This document shows, piece after piece, positions 26,806 to 36,394 of a DNA stretch of 64,000 bases. This DNA comes from Photobacterium sp. GJ3. Lineage in GTDB: Bacteria; Pseudomonadota; Gammaproteobacteria; Enterobacterales; Vibrionaceae. The stretch spans positions 1,612,001 to 1,676,000 of the forward strand of contig NZ_CP073578.1 in the NCBI RefSeq assembly GCF_018199995.1, given 5' to 3'. The translations under genes were made by a program, and so were the position numbers. A model generated the notes under the pieces. The model was not told the origin of the DNA. It saw only the letters and a list, made by a program, of their open reading frames with translations, and searched no databases. How positions within the stretch are numbered: position 1 is the stretch's first letter; each line of letters begins with the position of its first letter.

Positions 26806-27786
26806 TTACTGATACTGAAAATCTGGGATAGTAATTTCAACTCTGCGATTTTTAGCTCGCCCTGCCTCGGTTCGGTTATCAGCCACAGGATGAGACTCTC
26901 CTTCACCCCGGGCCTCAATTTGAGTTGGGTTGACTCCTAAAGCAAGCAGTTGATTCCCGACCAGCTTGGCACGTTTTTCAGACAGTACCTGATTATCCGC
27001 CTCTGAGCCGATTGAATCCGTGTGGCCCACAACCACCACATGAGATTGAGGGTAACTCTTGAGTACTGAGGCAATTTCTGATACCTGCTGAATTAAATCT
27101 TGGCTGGCTTCAGTAGAACCAAAATCAAAAGATTCATACAAAGTTTTTGTTAAAAAATTCAATGTTTGAGGTGGCGCTTCAACTGGCACAGGTTCGTTAG
27201 CAGGCGTTGATAAGTTTTCATTTAACGTAGGTTTCGTTGAATCACCAAAGGTATAGCGAAGCCCGACCAATAATCCATGGCTGTCATATTTACCCGTATT
27301 CGACTTACCAATACTGTCGATGTACTGATAACCGGCAGAGAGCCGCAGGTTTGGGGTCAAAGTATAGTCAACACCCACTTCGCCAAGTGGAGATAAACCT
27401 GTCGCATCCAGCTTATCTGAAGCACGATTCGTTTTTTCTACATCCCAGTAAGCAGCACCCAGCCGACCATATAAACTCAGGTTATCTTTCACATACCAAT
27501 CGTAACGGATTGCACTTTCAATCAGCCAGGTTTTAACGTTGATCGATGAAGAATCCGCTGTTAAATCATCATGATATTGATAGCCGACATCCCAACTCCA
27601 GGCAGGCGTGAATTGTAATCCACTATAAACCCCAAAGATCGCACCGTCTGGATCTGAATGGTTATAATTGTCGTCAGCAGCCCATTGATAACCTCCCTTT
27701 GCACCAATAAAAAAACGAGGTGATTCAGGCGTCGCCCATGCAGGGAGACTGATAACACTAAGGAATACAACTATCTTTCTCTTCAT
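26806..27786 (-). CDS. OmpA-family outer membrane protein, copy 2
   Basis: 326 aa with signal peptide, OmpA-type barrel and C-terminal peptidoglycan-binding domain (VVVVGHTDSIGSEADNQ, RAKNRRVEI). The barrel differs from copy 1 in only a handful of residues, whereas the signal peptide and the segment around 215-250 differ more. It is followed by the five-domain Ig lipoprotein. Tight conservation between copies suggests a recent duplication or continuing gene conversion. Confidence 0.9.
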   Translation of the reverse strand: MKRKIVVFLSVISLPAWATPESPRFFIGAKGGYQWAADDNYNHSDPDGAIFGVYSGLQFTPAWSWDVGYQYHDDLTADSSSINVKTWLIESAIRYDWYVKDNLSLYGRLGAAYWDVEKTNRASDKLDATGLSPLGEVGVDYTLTPNLRLSAGYQYIDSIGKSNTGKYDSHGLLVGLRYTFGDSTKPTLNENLSTPANEPVPVEAPPQTLNFLTKTLYESFDFGSTEASQDLIQQVSEIASVLKSYPQSHVVVVGHTDSIGSEADNQVLSEKRAKLVGNQLLALGVNPTQIEARGEGESHPVADNRTEAGRAKNRRVEITIPDFQYQ

Positions 27787-28235
27787 ATAGTTATCTCTGG
27801 ATTATATTTTCAGGGTGGGATCAGGCCTACTCTATTAATTTCAATATAAACCTGTCATTTTTATCCCGAATGGCAATGATGGCTCCAGATGTATGGCGCC
27901 AATCATCTTTTTAAATAGATAAAACAATTATTTAAAAGCTACCCAACGCATACAAAAAACAAATCACAACAGCTCTTAAATTAGAAAATTACGACACATA
28001 TATCATAATGGATATAACTTTCATCAATCAAACTTAAAAAACAGCTCACAATAAGTAAGGAAAAATCCTACAAGTAGCCGACCGCATTCCCACGCTGTTA
28101 TAGAGAGCTACTTCAAACAATTATTAAAAAATTCAGTCCATGACTTAAATTAATCATCCACAATACCGGACAGAGCTCGACAACGATAACCAACATATTG
28201 CCATCGTCAATAGATCCTACATTGTGAATATAACG
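27787..28235. other. AT-rich intergenic region
   Basis: About 450 bases without a supported gene. It must hold the promoter for the OmpA-like copy 2 operon (minus) and the 3' end of the regulator transcript (minus from the right). No clear terminator or operator is visible. Confidence 0.45.
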
Positions 28236-28871
28236 CTAAAATAGAGGCGAATATTTCTTATTCATATTCGCAACGTGATCTTGGTGAGACTTTAATTCGA
28301 TCACATTATTTACTTGATATTTTGTGAAGATACGTTTTTTGTATGTACTTATCGTCTTTTCACTGAGCGATAATATTTGGGATATCTGCTTATTCGTATG
28401 CCCTTTCATTAGATAATTCAAGACTGTATTTTCCCGATGAGACAGAGAGCGAGATTTAGATTGTGTTTTTTCACCACAACTTTGCTTAAAAACAGTAAAT
28501 CCTAAACAAATTTGTCTGACCGAATGAAGAAGAAAAGCCGTGCTTTCTAATTTAGACACATATCCATCTGCCCCAGCCTGCTCGGCAGCTTGAGAATATT
28601 TTTCGTAAGGCAGGCTTGAATACACTAAAACTTTGGGTGACATCGCTTGACGACGGTAAATAAACTCCAATGAACACCCATCACTCAACTCAACTTCAGT
28701 AATAATTAATTGAATTGCCTGTTTTTCCAGGACTTTTCTAGCCGATGACAAATCGCTTACGCTAAATATTTCAGCATACATCAAGCCTTGAGGTAAGATT
28801 TGTTTCAAAGCTTCTTGCATTAAGGGTTGGGGGTCAATATGTAAAACTTGATAATTCATTGGCATTTTCAT
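28236..28871 (-). CDS. NarL/LuxR-type response regulator with an altered receiver
   Basis: A receiver-like domain (1-120) is followed by a LuxR-type helix-turn-helix (LSHRENTVLNYLMKGHTNKQISQILSLSEKTISTYKKRI). The expected phosphoacceptor Asp is replaced by Glu (LIITEVEL) and the usual DD pair near the N-terminus is reduced to HIDPQ; the conserved S/T (VYSS) and Lys (GYVSK) remain. It probably works without phosphorylation, perhaps locked in an active-like state. ATG 28871 is spaced seven bases from GAGG; ATG 28874 is an alternative. The output domain is close to that of the regulator at 30461-31072, so both may recognise similar DNA. Confidence 0.85.
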   Translation of the reverse strand: MKMPMNYQVLHIDPQPLMQEALKQILPQGLMYAEIFSVSDLSSARKVLEKQAIQLIITEVELSDGCSLEFIYRRQAMSPKVLVYSSLPYEKYSQAAEQAGADGYVSKLESTAFLLHSVRQICLGFTVFKQSCGEKTQSKSRSLSHRENTVLNYLMKGHTNKQISQILSLSEKTISTYKKRIFTKYQVNNVIELKSHQDHVANMNKKYSPLF

Positions 28872-28877
28872 CATCAA

Positions 28878-29537
28878 ACCTCATCGCTTCCAGGTGTAAT
28901 ACAGACCTGTCATGATCCCGCCAATTTTGGCAACATCAGCCGATCATGTATCTACTTCATTTGGTATTTTCATCTTGAACATCTGTTCAGTCGCCCGTTT
29001 ATCATGAAAATAGAACGATTCACGCCACAAAATACTGACACGGGTTGCATGGTGAATCACGCTTAACCGAAATAAACACGACTCTTCCAATCGCACAATC
29101 ACTGAGATTACGTCCAATTTTATGTTCAGACTTAAGCGGAGATGTATTCAGGGGGATATGCGGATATCATTTCTTGCTGACCGTCATCTGTTGGCCTTCC
29201 GCATCACACTCAATCCCTGAGCGCATTCTCTATTTATACTAAACATCGTCGAGCAAGCGCTCATCCTCTACAGGTGTCGATACCTTACCGGACACTTCAT
29301 GGGCGGCTCACTCGCAGTTTTTGCTTGAACTCAACAAGCTTACGCTTGTTTCACTTCTGGTTCACGACCCATAGAGCCACTTGTTCAGAATACCTTTTTC
29401 GCTATACACATCACTTACCCAAGTCATTACAGACATATTCTTACATGTATCTGTCTAAATCTAGGAAATCCTTTCTTTCCAAAATGGAAATTTTGGGCTA
29501 TTTGTAATAACAAGGTAGTTAATGAATAGATTTCAAA
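28878..29537. other. Intergenic region with no supported gene
   Basis: About 660 bases between divergently transcribed regulators. Two 65-77 codon plus-strand frames (29045-29242, 29274-29507) have no ribosome site and unlikely composition. The right end must contain the promoter of the LysR-type gene. Confidence 0.45.
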
Positions 29538-30464
29538 ATGAACGGACAATCCGATATTGATTTAAATTTGCTGCGAACCCTACGGGTTTTGTGCCTGAAA
29601 GGTAGTATTAAAGCAACTGCGCATCAGCTAAAAATTTCCGAGAGTGCAGTCAGTAAGCAGATATCCAAACTGTCCAGTCAATTAGGCCAAACACTTTTTG
29701 AACGTAATCATTACGGAATGCAACCGACTGCCTATACACAACAGATCATTTCAAGATTAGAAAAAAACTTAGACCAAATTGAACTCCTGCTTACACCGGA
29801 GAATTTTGACCCCGATCGTTATCAAGGACATATCTCTCTCGCCCTACCCGCAATATTAATTGAAAGCCATGGCTTTGAATTATATAAAATTTTTCATCAT
29901 CTCTTCCCACGGAGCAAATTATCTTTACTCACCTGGAACCCCAAAACTGTCGAACAAATTGAACGTAATGAAATCACTTTAGGTGTCAACGTTTGGCATG
30001 ATTCTTTCTCACAGAAAATTTATCAGACTAAAATATGTGATTTTGATGTTGGCTTAGTGTCAGCGAAACATTTTAATATTCACGGGGAAAAAATGTTAGA
30101 ATTACCTTTTATCCATATGGAAATCCCTGGGTGGAATGACAATAAAAGGTATGTATTAGATTACTTGATTTCTTCTGGAATACCCATCCAGATTGATTAT
30201 TACCTAGACAATATATCACTATGTTGGGAAATTTCCGATAAGCAACCTGTAACTTTCATTGTTCCTGATTGTTTTGTCAAGCCTAACTTTAATTTTTTTT
30301 GCCTTAAAGACATGATAGAAATTAACCTTCACATTGGTGTATACCTCCCATTAATTCAGCGAAGCAGTCCGTTACACAAACTGATTGTCTCTGAATTGCA
30401 ACGCTTTTTTCATAGTTTGTATCACCAAGATGAAGCAATCATAGCGCCTTCAGCCAAGAGTTAG
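29538..30464 (+). CDS. LysR-family transcriptional regulator
   Basis: 308 aa. Residues 8-67 are a LysR winged helix-turn-helix (NLLRTLRVLCLKGSIKATAH, ISESAVSKQISKLSSQLG, LFERNHYGMQPT). The C-terminal part is a divergent periplasmic-binding-like effector domain, richer in aromatic residues than usual. ATG 29538 is the only suitable start in frame. It converges on, and overlaps by four bases, the response regulator at the end of the kinase operon. The regulated genes are unknown; the neighbourhood suggests a link to the two-component/c-di-GMP cluster. Confidence 0.85.
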   Translation: MNGQSDIDLNLLRTLRVLCLKGSIKATAHQLKISESAVSKQISKLSSQLGQTLFERNHYGMQPTAYTQQIISRLEKNLDQIELLLTPENFDPDRYQGHISLALPAILIESHGFELYKIFHHLFPRSKLSLLTWNPKTVEQIERNEITLGVNVWHDSFSQKIYQTKICDFDVGLVSAKHFNIHGEKMLELPFIHMEIPGWNDNKRYVLDYLISSGIPIQIDYYLDNISLCWEISDKQPVTFIVPDCFVKPNFNFFCLKDMIEINLHIGVYLPLIQRSSPLHKLIVSELQRFFHSLYHQDEAIIAPSAKS

Positions 30465-31072
30465 TGCAGCAAAGACTCATTCACACCCATTAGCTCAACA
30501 ATAGAGTTAACTTTAAATTTATTCAAAATACGTTTCTTATACGTGCTGATCGTTTTCTGACTGAGTAGCATAATCTCTGCAATCTCTTTATTATTTTTAC
30601 CTTCAATTAAATATTGAAAAACAATCGCCTCACGATTTGATAGTTTCACTTGTGATGCTGCGGGTTTTGTATCCAGCAGATGTTTAAACTTAAAGAAACT
30701 GTAACCATTCATGATCGCGTCAATGGCATCATGGATGAGAGACATATCTTCACTTTTACTGATATAACCATCCGCACCCAGTCCAAAAGCTGTTTCTGAG
30801 TATAAAAGAGAACTATTACCAGATACGTACAATGCCTTTCCTTTATATCCATGTGCTTTTACACGACGTAAAAATTCAAATCCATCACTATTTTCCAGGC
30901 TAACATCAATAATCAGCATATCAACTTGATTGCTCTTGATAAAACTTATTGCTTCTTGAGTATTTGTAAAAGTATAAATGTGAGTAAAACGCTCAGTTGG
31001 TCTCAACATGGCCACAATCGCGCTACACACAAGCGGATGATCATCCAAAATGACACAAGTTTGACTATTCAT
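30461..31072 (-). CDS. NarL/LuxR-type response regulator with canonical receiver
   Basis: 203 aa with a receiver domain showing the acidic pair ILDDHP, phosphoacceptor Asp in LIIDVSL, the VSGN Ser and GYISK Lys, then a LuxR-type helix-turn-helix (LSNREAIVFQYLIEGKNNKEIAEIMLLSQKTISTYKKRI). It is the last gene of an operon with the hybrid kinase and the REC-EAL protein, 21 bases after the latter. In BvgAS/EvgAS and VieSAB systems the NarL-type regulator receives phosphate from the kinase HPt domain, so it is the probable output regulator here. Confidence 0.9.
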   Translation of the reverse strand: MNSQTCVILDDHPLVCSAIVAMLRPTERFTHIYTFTNTQEAISFIKSNQVDMLIIDVSLENSDGFEFLRRVKAHGYKGKALYVSGNSSLLYSETAFGLGADGYISKSEDMSLIHDAIDAIMNGYSFFKFKHLLDTKPAASQVKLSNREAIVFQYLIEGKNNKEIAEIMLLSQKTISTYKKRILNKFKVNSIVELMGVNESLLH

Positions 31073-31093
31073 CGATGAATTTTCTCCTAATTA

Positions 31094-32275
31094 TTATTTA
31101 TCCATAAGTAATAGCATTTCTTCAAAAGGAATAGGTTTAGAAAGGTAGTAACCTTGAGCCTTTTGTATACCTAATGTTGTGATATAATCCAATGTCGCCT
31201 TATCTTCAATGCCTTCTGCTACAACTTGTGCTCCCAGACTTAATGCGAGTTGCGACGTAGTTGTGACGATTGATTTACACCGGTCATCCAGTAAACAACT
31301 GGAAACAAAAGAGCGATCAATCTTGACTTCACTGAATGGTAATAAAGCTAATTTGTGCAGCGAGGAATATCCAGTGCCAAAGTCATCCACAGACAAAGAA
31401 ATACCGTGGATGCACAAACGAGCAAAATTTTCTAACATATACGACGTTTTGCTGCATTCCTCAGACTCCACTAATTCAATCGTGATTCGTGAAGGGGGAA
31501 TCTGATACTGATGGCAAAGTTCTAACACGCGATCAGAAAATCCATGGCGGTCAAAGCTCATATGACTGACATTAATTGCAACATTTTCCGGCATCACCTC
31601 ATTTTGCATATGCTGTAAAATCATCTCCAACATATAAAAAAAGATCTTGTCAGCATGCTCTGCGTCGTTAATCAGAGATAAGAAAGCATCTGGAGGTAGC
31701 AAACCATAAACTGGATGTTGCCAACGAATTAAAGCTTCGCAACCGATAATATCCCGCGTAGTAAGACAAAACTTCGGTTGATAATATGTAATGAACTCAC
31801 GGCGACTCAAACCTAGAATGACATCCGAAATGTTGATATTCCTGATGCCTTCACTTAACTTTCCAGAATCTTCTTTCTCATAAAAATAACTTACATAGCG
31901 ATAACTCATCGCCTCTTTCAAACCATCTAATTTTACAGGCTTTGATATTTTTTTGATAAATTGAAAGCCACAGTCATCACACATCCGAAGCGCAACATCG
32001 ATAATATTCTGGCTCTTACCACTGACGATGCAGACACCTCCTCTGTAATTTGCCGCATCCAATCGACGTAAAAAAGTTAAGCCATCCATTCGCGGCATAT
32101 CTAAATCACAGACAACGAGGTCAAACTCTTGCTGGCTACACAGCTCCAAAGCATCACTACCACATTCTGCAAGACTGATATTTTTAACCCCTAATTGGTT
32201 GAACATGTTTTTTGTCACATGAAGCTCAATCAGGTTATCATCCACGACCAAAATATTATGGGAGCTAGTTTGCAT
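31094..32275 (-). CDS. REC-EAL cyclic-di-GMP phosphodiesterase (VieA-like, no HTH)
   Basis: 393 aa. Residues 5-125 are a receiver domain (ILVVDDN, phosphoacceptor in VVCDLDMP, VSGK, ISKP). Residues 150-390 are an EAL domain with CEALIRW, NVSHMSFD, ELVESE, VDDFGTGYSS, KIDRSFV and VVAEGIED, so all catalytic and metal-binding residues appear intact. It should hydrolyse c-di-GMP under control of phosphorylation. V. cholerae VieA has REC-EAL plus an HTH; here the HTH function is in the separate downstream gene. The start overlaps the kinase stop by 11 bases. Confidence 0.92.
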   Translation of the reverse strand: MQTSSHNILVVDDNLIELHVTKNMFNQLGVKNISLAECGSDALELCSQQEFDLVVCDLDMPRMDGLTFLRRLDAANYRGGVCIVSGKSQNIIDVALRMCDDCGFQFIKKISKPVKLDGLKEAMSYRYVSYFYEKEDSGKLSEGIRNINISDVILGLSRREFITYYQPKFCLTTRDIIGCEALIRWQHPVYGLLPPDAFLSLINDAEHADKIFFYMLEMILQHMQNEVMPENVAINVSHMSFDRHGFSDRVLELCHQYQIPPSRITIELVESEECSKTSYMLENFARLCIHGISLSVDDFGTGYSSLHKLALLPFSEVKIDRSFVSSCLLDDRCKSIVTTTSQLALSLGAQVVAEGIEDKATLDYITTLGIQKAQGYYLSKPIPFEEMLLLMDK

Positions 32276-33335
32276 TGTGTTTTAACCATTTCTCGGTTTG
32301 TTGGATATACTTATGCATGACCTGAGTCAAACTGGATAAGTAAATATCCAGATTTTCATCACGCCGCTCAGTCGCCTCTTCCAAACGTTTGGCATGATCA
32401 CTAATCTCATCAATATTGATTGACAAAGCTCCCCCTTTAATACGATGGGATAGTTGTCGAATTGAGTTATGATCACCCTGATTTTTCATTTGGTATTTCT
32501 TCAACTTATCTAAATCACCAGACATCGATTGCAAAAATATATTCGCCATAATTTCCTGCTCATCGTCACTAAAATTTTCCCACCAATGACCTTGAGCCAC
32601 TTCTACCGTTTCTTCTTGGCTGACGTTATTCTCTAAAGGCAGGTAAAGGCTGAGTAACCTCGCCATTTTATCGATGCCATAAGGTTTATACAGCATATCG
32701 TCAAATTCATACTCATATGAACAGTTTGGTTTTGCTCGCACATCAGCAGCAGTGCAACCAATAATCGGCTTATCATTAAACTGCGGTAACTCTGAACGAA
32801 TCTTATTCGTCAATTCGAACCCATCCATATTTGGCATATGGCAATCGGTGATTAACAAATCAAAATCCTGGTGATGTTGTTGCAGAAGACTATAAGCAGC
32901 CTCACCATCAGAGACGATTTGTACATCAACCCCTAACTTGGTTAATTGCTTGCGAATAAGTAACTGATTGATTTGATTATCTTCTGCAACCAATACACTC
33001 CCGATAAACTGGTTCACGATATATAAGGGCTCATCCGTCACCCCGCTACTGATACTGATTAGAGAGTCGAGCAATAAGTCTGGGTACAGTGGTGAAGCCA
33101 ATAATTTAGTCAATTTTCTATCTGTACGTTTGAAGTCCGTTACAGATTGGCATAATAATATATGGTGTGAATTTTCACTTAATTTAAAATTCCCGTGATG
33201 ATATAGTTCCACATCAACTTCATGATCAACACAACTCTCACCGGTCCAAATTGTTAACCATTGTTGGATATGTTGTTCATCACCAGAGTAGGCCGCATTC
33301 AATGAGCTTAGATTTTGTGAAAAATTGGAGACCAC
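32265..33335 (-). CDS. C-terminal part of the hybrid sensor kinase: receiver and HPt domains
   Basis: This frame (356 aa from a GTG) is the continuation of the kinase at 33392-36025. It begins in the middle of the ATPase-to-receiver linker, with no plausible start signal. It carries a receiver domain (LVAEDNQINQLL, phosphoacceptor in LLITDCHMPNMDG, CTAA, YKP, about 110-230) and an HPt domain (LSHRIKGGALSI with the phospho-His, about 255-356). Restoring one G in the tract at 33398-33404 fuses it to the kinase, giving about 1253 aa. It overlaps the REC-EAL gene by 11 bases. Confidence 0.88.
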   Translation of the reverse strand: MVSNFSQNLSSLNAAYSGDEQHIQQWLTIWTGESCVDHEVDVELYHHGNFKLSENSHHILLCQSVTDFKRTDRKLTKLLASPLYPDLLLDSLISISSGVTDEPLYIVNQFIGSVLVAEDNQINQLLIRKQLTKLGVDVQIVSDGEAAYSLLQQHHQDFDLLITDCHMPNMDGFELTNKIRSELPQFNDKPIIGCTAADVRAKPNCSYEYEFDDMLYKPYGIDKMARLLSLYLPLENNVSQEETVEVAQGHWWENFSDDEQEIMANIFLQSMSGDLDKLKKYQMKNQGDHNSIRQLSHRIKGGALSINIDEISDHAKRLEEATERRDENLDIYLSSLTQVMHKYIQQTEKWLKHNAN

Positions 33336-33391
33336 TTGTAATGGAACCCAAAAATTTACACGTGTCCCTAAACCAATGATTGAATTGATTG

Positions 33392-36025
33392 TTAATTCCC
33401 CCCCATTAAAGAAACTAAATCTTTTACAATAGTCAGTCCTAATCCTGTCCCACCATATTTGCGAGAAATTGAACCATCAGCTTGTACAAAGGGATCAAAT
33501 ACTTTTATTTTTTGTTCTTCAGTCATCCCGGTACCAGTATCGCTAATATTCACATCAACCCGGTCCATTTGAATGTTTACGTGAACAGTGACCCCACCCC
33601 GTGAGGTAAACTTAATCGCATTAGATAATATATTGTGAAGAATCTGATTCAAACGCAAGTTATCAATTTCAACTTCATTAATATCTGTCGGCTGGAAATC
33701 AAGTTCAAAATAAAGATTTTTCTTGTTGGCTGCCACATGATGCGTACGAAGGACTTCACAAATCTCACGAATAAGGCAGGTCTTATTCAAGTCTAATTGT
33801 AACTGATTCGCTTCCAGCTTAGAAAAATCTAAGATATCATTCACTAACATATGTAAGTTATGTGTCGCAGCCGCAATATTATCGAGAATCAATTTTGATT
33901 CACTTTCTTTCAGTTGCATCATCAGCATTTCAATCAAACCAGACATTCCAGCAATGGGCGTCCGTAACTCGTGACTCATACTCGCCAGAAATTGCTCACG
34001 AGCAACGACGGCTCCTTTTGCTAATTCAGTCGCCGCGATCAACTCTGCTTGTTGTTCTTTTTGCTTTGTGACGTCATTAATTGCCGTTAATACAAGAGGA
34101 CCTTTGCCCCGATTATTTACAATACACTTCCGGTAAATATGAACAGCTTTCATTTGTAAACGGCAATTTTTAATTTCAGTCACACGATCGACAACGTCGT
34201 TATCCTGAATGACACGCTGAATTTCTTGTGGATTTTCTATTAAATAATCGGAGTTTACCATTTCAGGTTTCATTTCGCAGCTTGTACAACGACCGTGGAT
34301 AAACTCTTCACAATTGGTCAGCAACAGTTGATTGTTGCTATTGTGAATGAAGACTTGGATAGGCAATCCGTTAATAATCCCTTGTAATAGATCCAACTCC
34401 TTTTGTGTATGCTGTGCTTCTTTTTTACTGTGAGATATTTTTCTGCTTAGATTCTTCCATCCCCAATACCCCACTAAAATAAGAAAGACAAATGCCAAGA
34501 TACCAGCAACAATGATTTTGATCACTCCAGTTTTTTCGTAACCATAAGATACATTAAACATGGTGTAATTTCGTTTCAGTTCTTTTAACTCAAAATCATT
34601 TAATGTCATGAATGTGCCATTGAGCACATCCGCAAGTAACCGATTATTCGCTGAAACCCCCATCGATAAATTCACACTACGATAAACATCAAAATTCACG
34701 ACAAATCGCTGGTCAATTTGCTGCGCAATAATGAGATCAACAACATTTTCACTCACAAAAGCCCGCTGTATCTCATGATCATCCAGTGCAACGACTAATT
34801 GCATGAAGTCAGTAAAATATTCAACATGATCACCAAAATCAGACTCATTTAATGAATCCATATAGCTTTCTTCATGTTGACCAGCGAGCAAGACACCGAC
34901 TTTTTCAATCGAAGGATCGACACCTTCCTTTAGCTCCATGCTCACAAACTTTATTTTCAAATAAGGTTTTGTTGACCTGATTTGATTCACATCACGTGTT
35001 TCATTGATAATAATTGGTAACAAATCCACCTTACCTTCAGCCAGCATTTCCTCTGGTGTTTCCCCCTCGATAAGAGGAACGTATTCAAAATTTAAGTTCG
35101 ATCTGCTTTCCAATCGATTTAGCACATCTAAAACATAACCTGTCACATGACCAGATACTGTTCGATAAAACATTGGGTAGAGATCATTTTCTAAAGTATA
35201 TCGAATAGGTTCTTTGAAAAGTTCATTTTTTTGTACCATTGCATTGATTTTATCCGTTTTATGGTACGGACTTTCAGATACAATCGTATGTTTCGTCTGG
35301 CCTAATTTTTCTCGCTTTAATACCTTATTAATGACATTGATCAGTAACTGATTATCTGGTCGAGCAAAGGCTGAAACCTTCAGTGCTTCTGCCCACATGG
35401 GTGTGTAAAGTTTACCCATCACAATATTCGTGTCATTAGAGTATTCAATCAACGACACATAGCTTTCTAAAATCGTATCAGATTCACCTTCATTCAATGA
35501 ATCAACAGCTTCAAAAAAACTGTTTACTTTTTTAATATGTAAATAGCCACGTTCTTCTAAAATATCACAGTAGATTGTATCGCTGACACAAACCCAATTC
35601 AGCTCACTTTCTTTTTCTAATACTTTATCCGTATTCCGATATCCAACAGCAATCGTACTGCTGTACATACTATCCGTGAATATGAAATGATGCTCACGTT
35701 TAGCTGTCCGTGTAAACCCTGAGGCAAGATCAACCTCCCCTGTAAGCACAGCGGAATAAATGTTCCTGACCGATGGATAGCTGATCACTTGAGTTTTCAG
35801 GCCGAGTTCATCTGCTATTCCTTGAATATAATCAATACTGATATCAAAAAATTCATCGTTGCGATCGACCCGTTCCTGTTCATCATTATTTTCAGACAGC
35901 ACAGCGACGCGCAAAACTGATTTATTTTGCACATAACGACTCTCTTCTTCACTCAGTGCAATCGGCATTGCCCAGGATGCAGTACTCATCGCACAGAATA
36001 AGAAATATAAAAAATACCAATGCAT
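33392..36025 (-). CDS. BvgS/VieS-like hybrid sensor histidine kinase, N-terminal part (frameshifted)
   Basis: 877 aa: signal peptide, two periplasmic solute-binding (SBP_bac_3, Venus-flytrap) domains (about 30-255 and 260-490), one transmembrane helix (about 500-522), a PAS-like domain with several Cys (CEEFIHGRCTSCEM), a HisKA domain with MSHELRTPIAGM (His about 683) and a HATPase domain ending at TGTGM and GGTGLGLT. Domain order matches BvgS, EvgS and VieS. The frame ends at ATG GGG GGG AAT TAA; with eight Gs instead of seven it continues GELTINSIIGLGTRVNFWVP into the next frame. Ligand unknown; amino acids or small organic acids are typical. Confidence 0.9.
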   Translation of the reverse strand: MHWYFLYFLFCAMSTASWAMPIALSEEESRYVQNKSVLRVAVLSENNDEQERVDRNDEFFDISIDYIQGIADELGLKTQVISYPSVRNIYSAVLTGEVDLASGFTRTAKREHHFIFTDSMYSSTIAVGYRNTDKVLEKESELNWVCVSDTIYCDILEERGYLHIKKVNSFFEAVDSLNEGESDTILESYVSLIEYSNDTNIVMGKLYTPMWAEALKVSAFARPDNQLLINVINKVLKREKLGQTKHTIVSESPYHKTDKINAMVQKNELFKEPIRYTLENDLYPMFYRTVSGHVTGYVLDVLNRLESRSNLNFEYVPLIEGETPEEMLAEGKVDLLPIIINETRDVNQIRSTKPYLKIKFVSMELKEGVDPSIEKVGVLLAGQHEESYMDSLNESDFGDHVEYFTDFMQLVVALDDHEIQRAFVSENVVDLIIAQQIDQRFVVNFDVYRSVNLSMGVSANNRLLADVLNGTFMTLNDFELKELKRNYTMFNVSYGYEKTGVIKIIVAGILAFVFLILVGYWGWKNLSRKISHSKKEAQHTQKELDLLQGIINGLPIQVFIHNSNNQLLLTNCEEFIHGRCTSCEMKPEMVNSDYLIENPQEIQRVIQDNDVVDRVTEIKNCRLQMKAVHIYRKCIVNNRGKGPLVLTAINDVTKQKEQQAELIAATELAKGAVVAREQFLASMSHELRTPIAGMSGLIEMLMMQLKESESKLILDNIAAATHNLHMLVNDILDFSKLEANQLQLDLNKTCLIREICEVLRTHHVAANKKNLYFELDFQPTDINEVEIDNLRLNQILHNILSNAIKFTSRGGVTVHVNIQMDRVDVNISDTGTGMTEEQKIKVFDPFVQADGSISRKYGGTGLGLTIVKDLVSLMGGN

Positions 36026-36341
36026 GATATCTGCCTAAAAATATGAATCATGTAATAGTATTCCGGCGTATCATACTGTCAAATTACTCAAATACGCGAC
36101 AGCGCATTAATAATCTGATTTAAAAGGTTTTTCTAATTTTAGTTCAATGATTCCTACAAAAAAAACAGAGAAGGACTACAAGCCTGGAGAGCGACACACA
36201 GGTAAATTAGAATCATCCGTACAGCATTCATGACACAAATGTTGTGCATAAAATACCGCTCATCGAACACGCAAAGATGACCAAATCTATGAATAACGCT
36301 GTAAAGTTGTGCTGGCCACGCTCAAATAGGCAGAAGTCTGA
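36026..36341. other. Intergenic region upstream of the kinase operon
   Basis: About 315 bases with no gene. It must contain the promoter of the minus-strand kinase operon. No recognisable operator was found. Confidence 0.4.
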
Positions 36342-36377
36342 CCACAAAAAAGCTGGCAGTTGCCAGCTTTCTTGTGG
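36342..36377 (-). terminator. Hairpin terminator after the small outer-membrane-like gene
   Basis: AAGCTGGCA-GT-TGCCAGCTT forms a 9-bp stem extended by flanking CCACAA and TTGTGG. On the minus strand a run of Ts lies within the outer arm. It starts 18 bases after the gene stop. Confidence 0.65.
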
Positions 36378-36394
36378 TTCGTGAATTGAATTTG

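Noticed and set aside
29045..29507. Two short plus-strand frames before the LysR gene
   Set aside because: Low-complexity, aromatic- and Ser/Arg-rich translations without start signals; not supported as genes.
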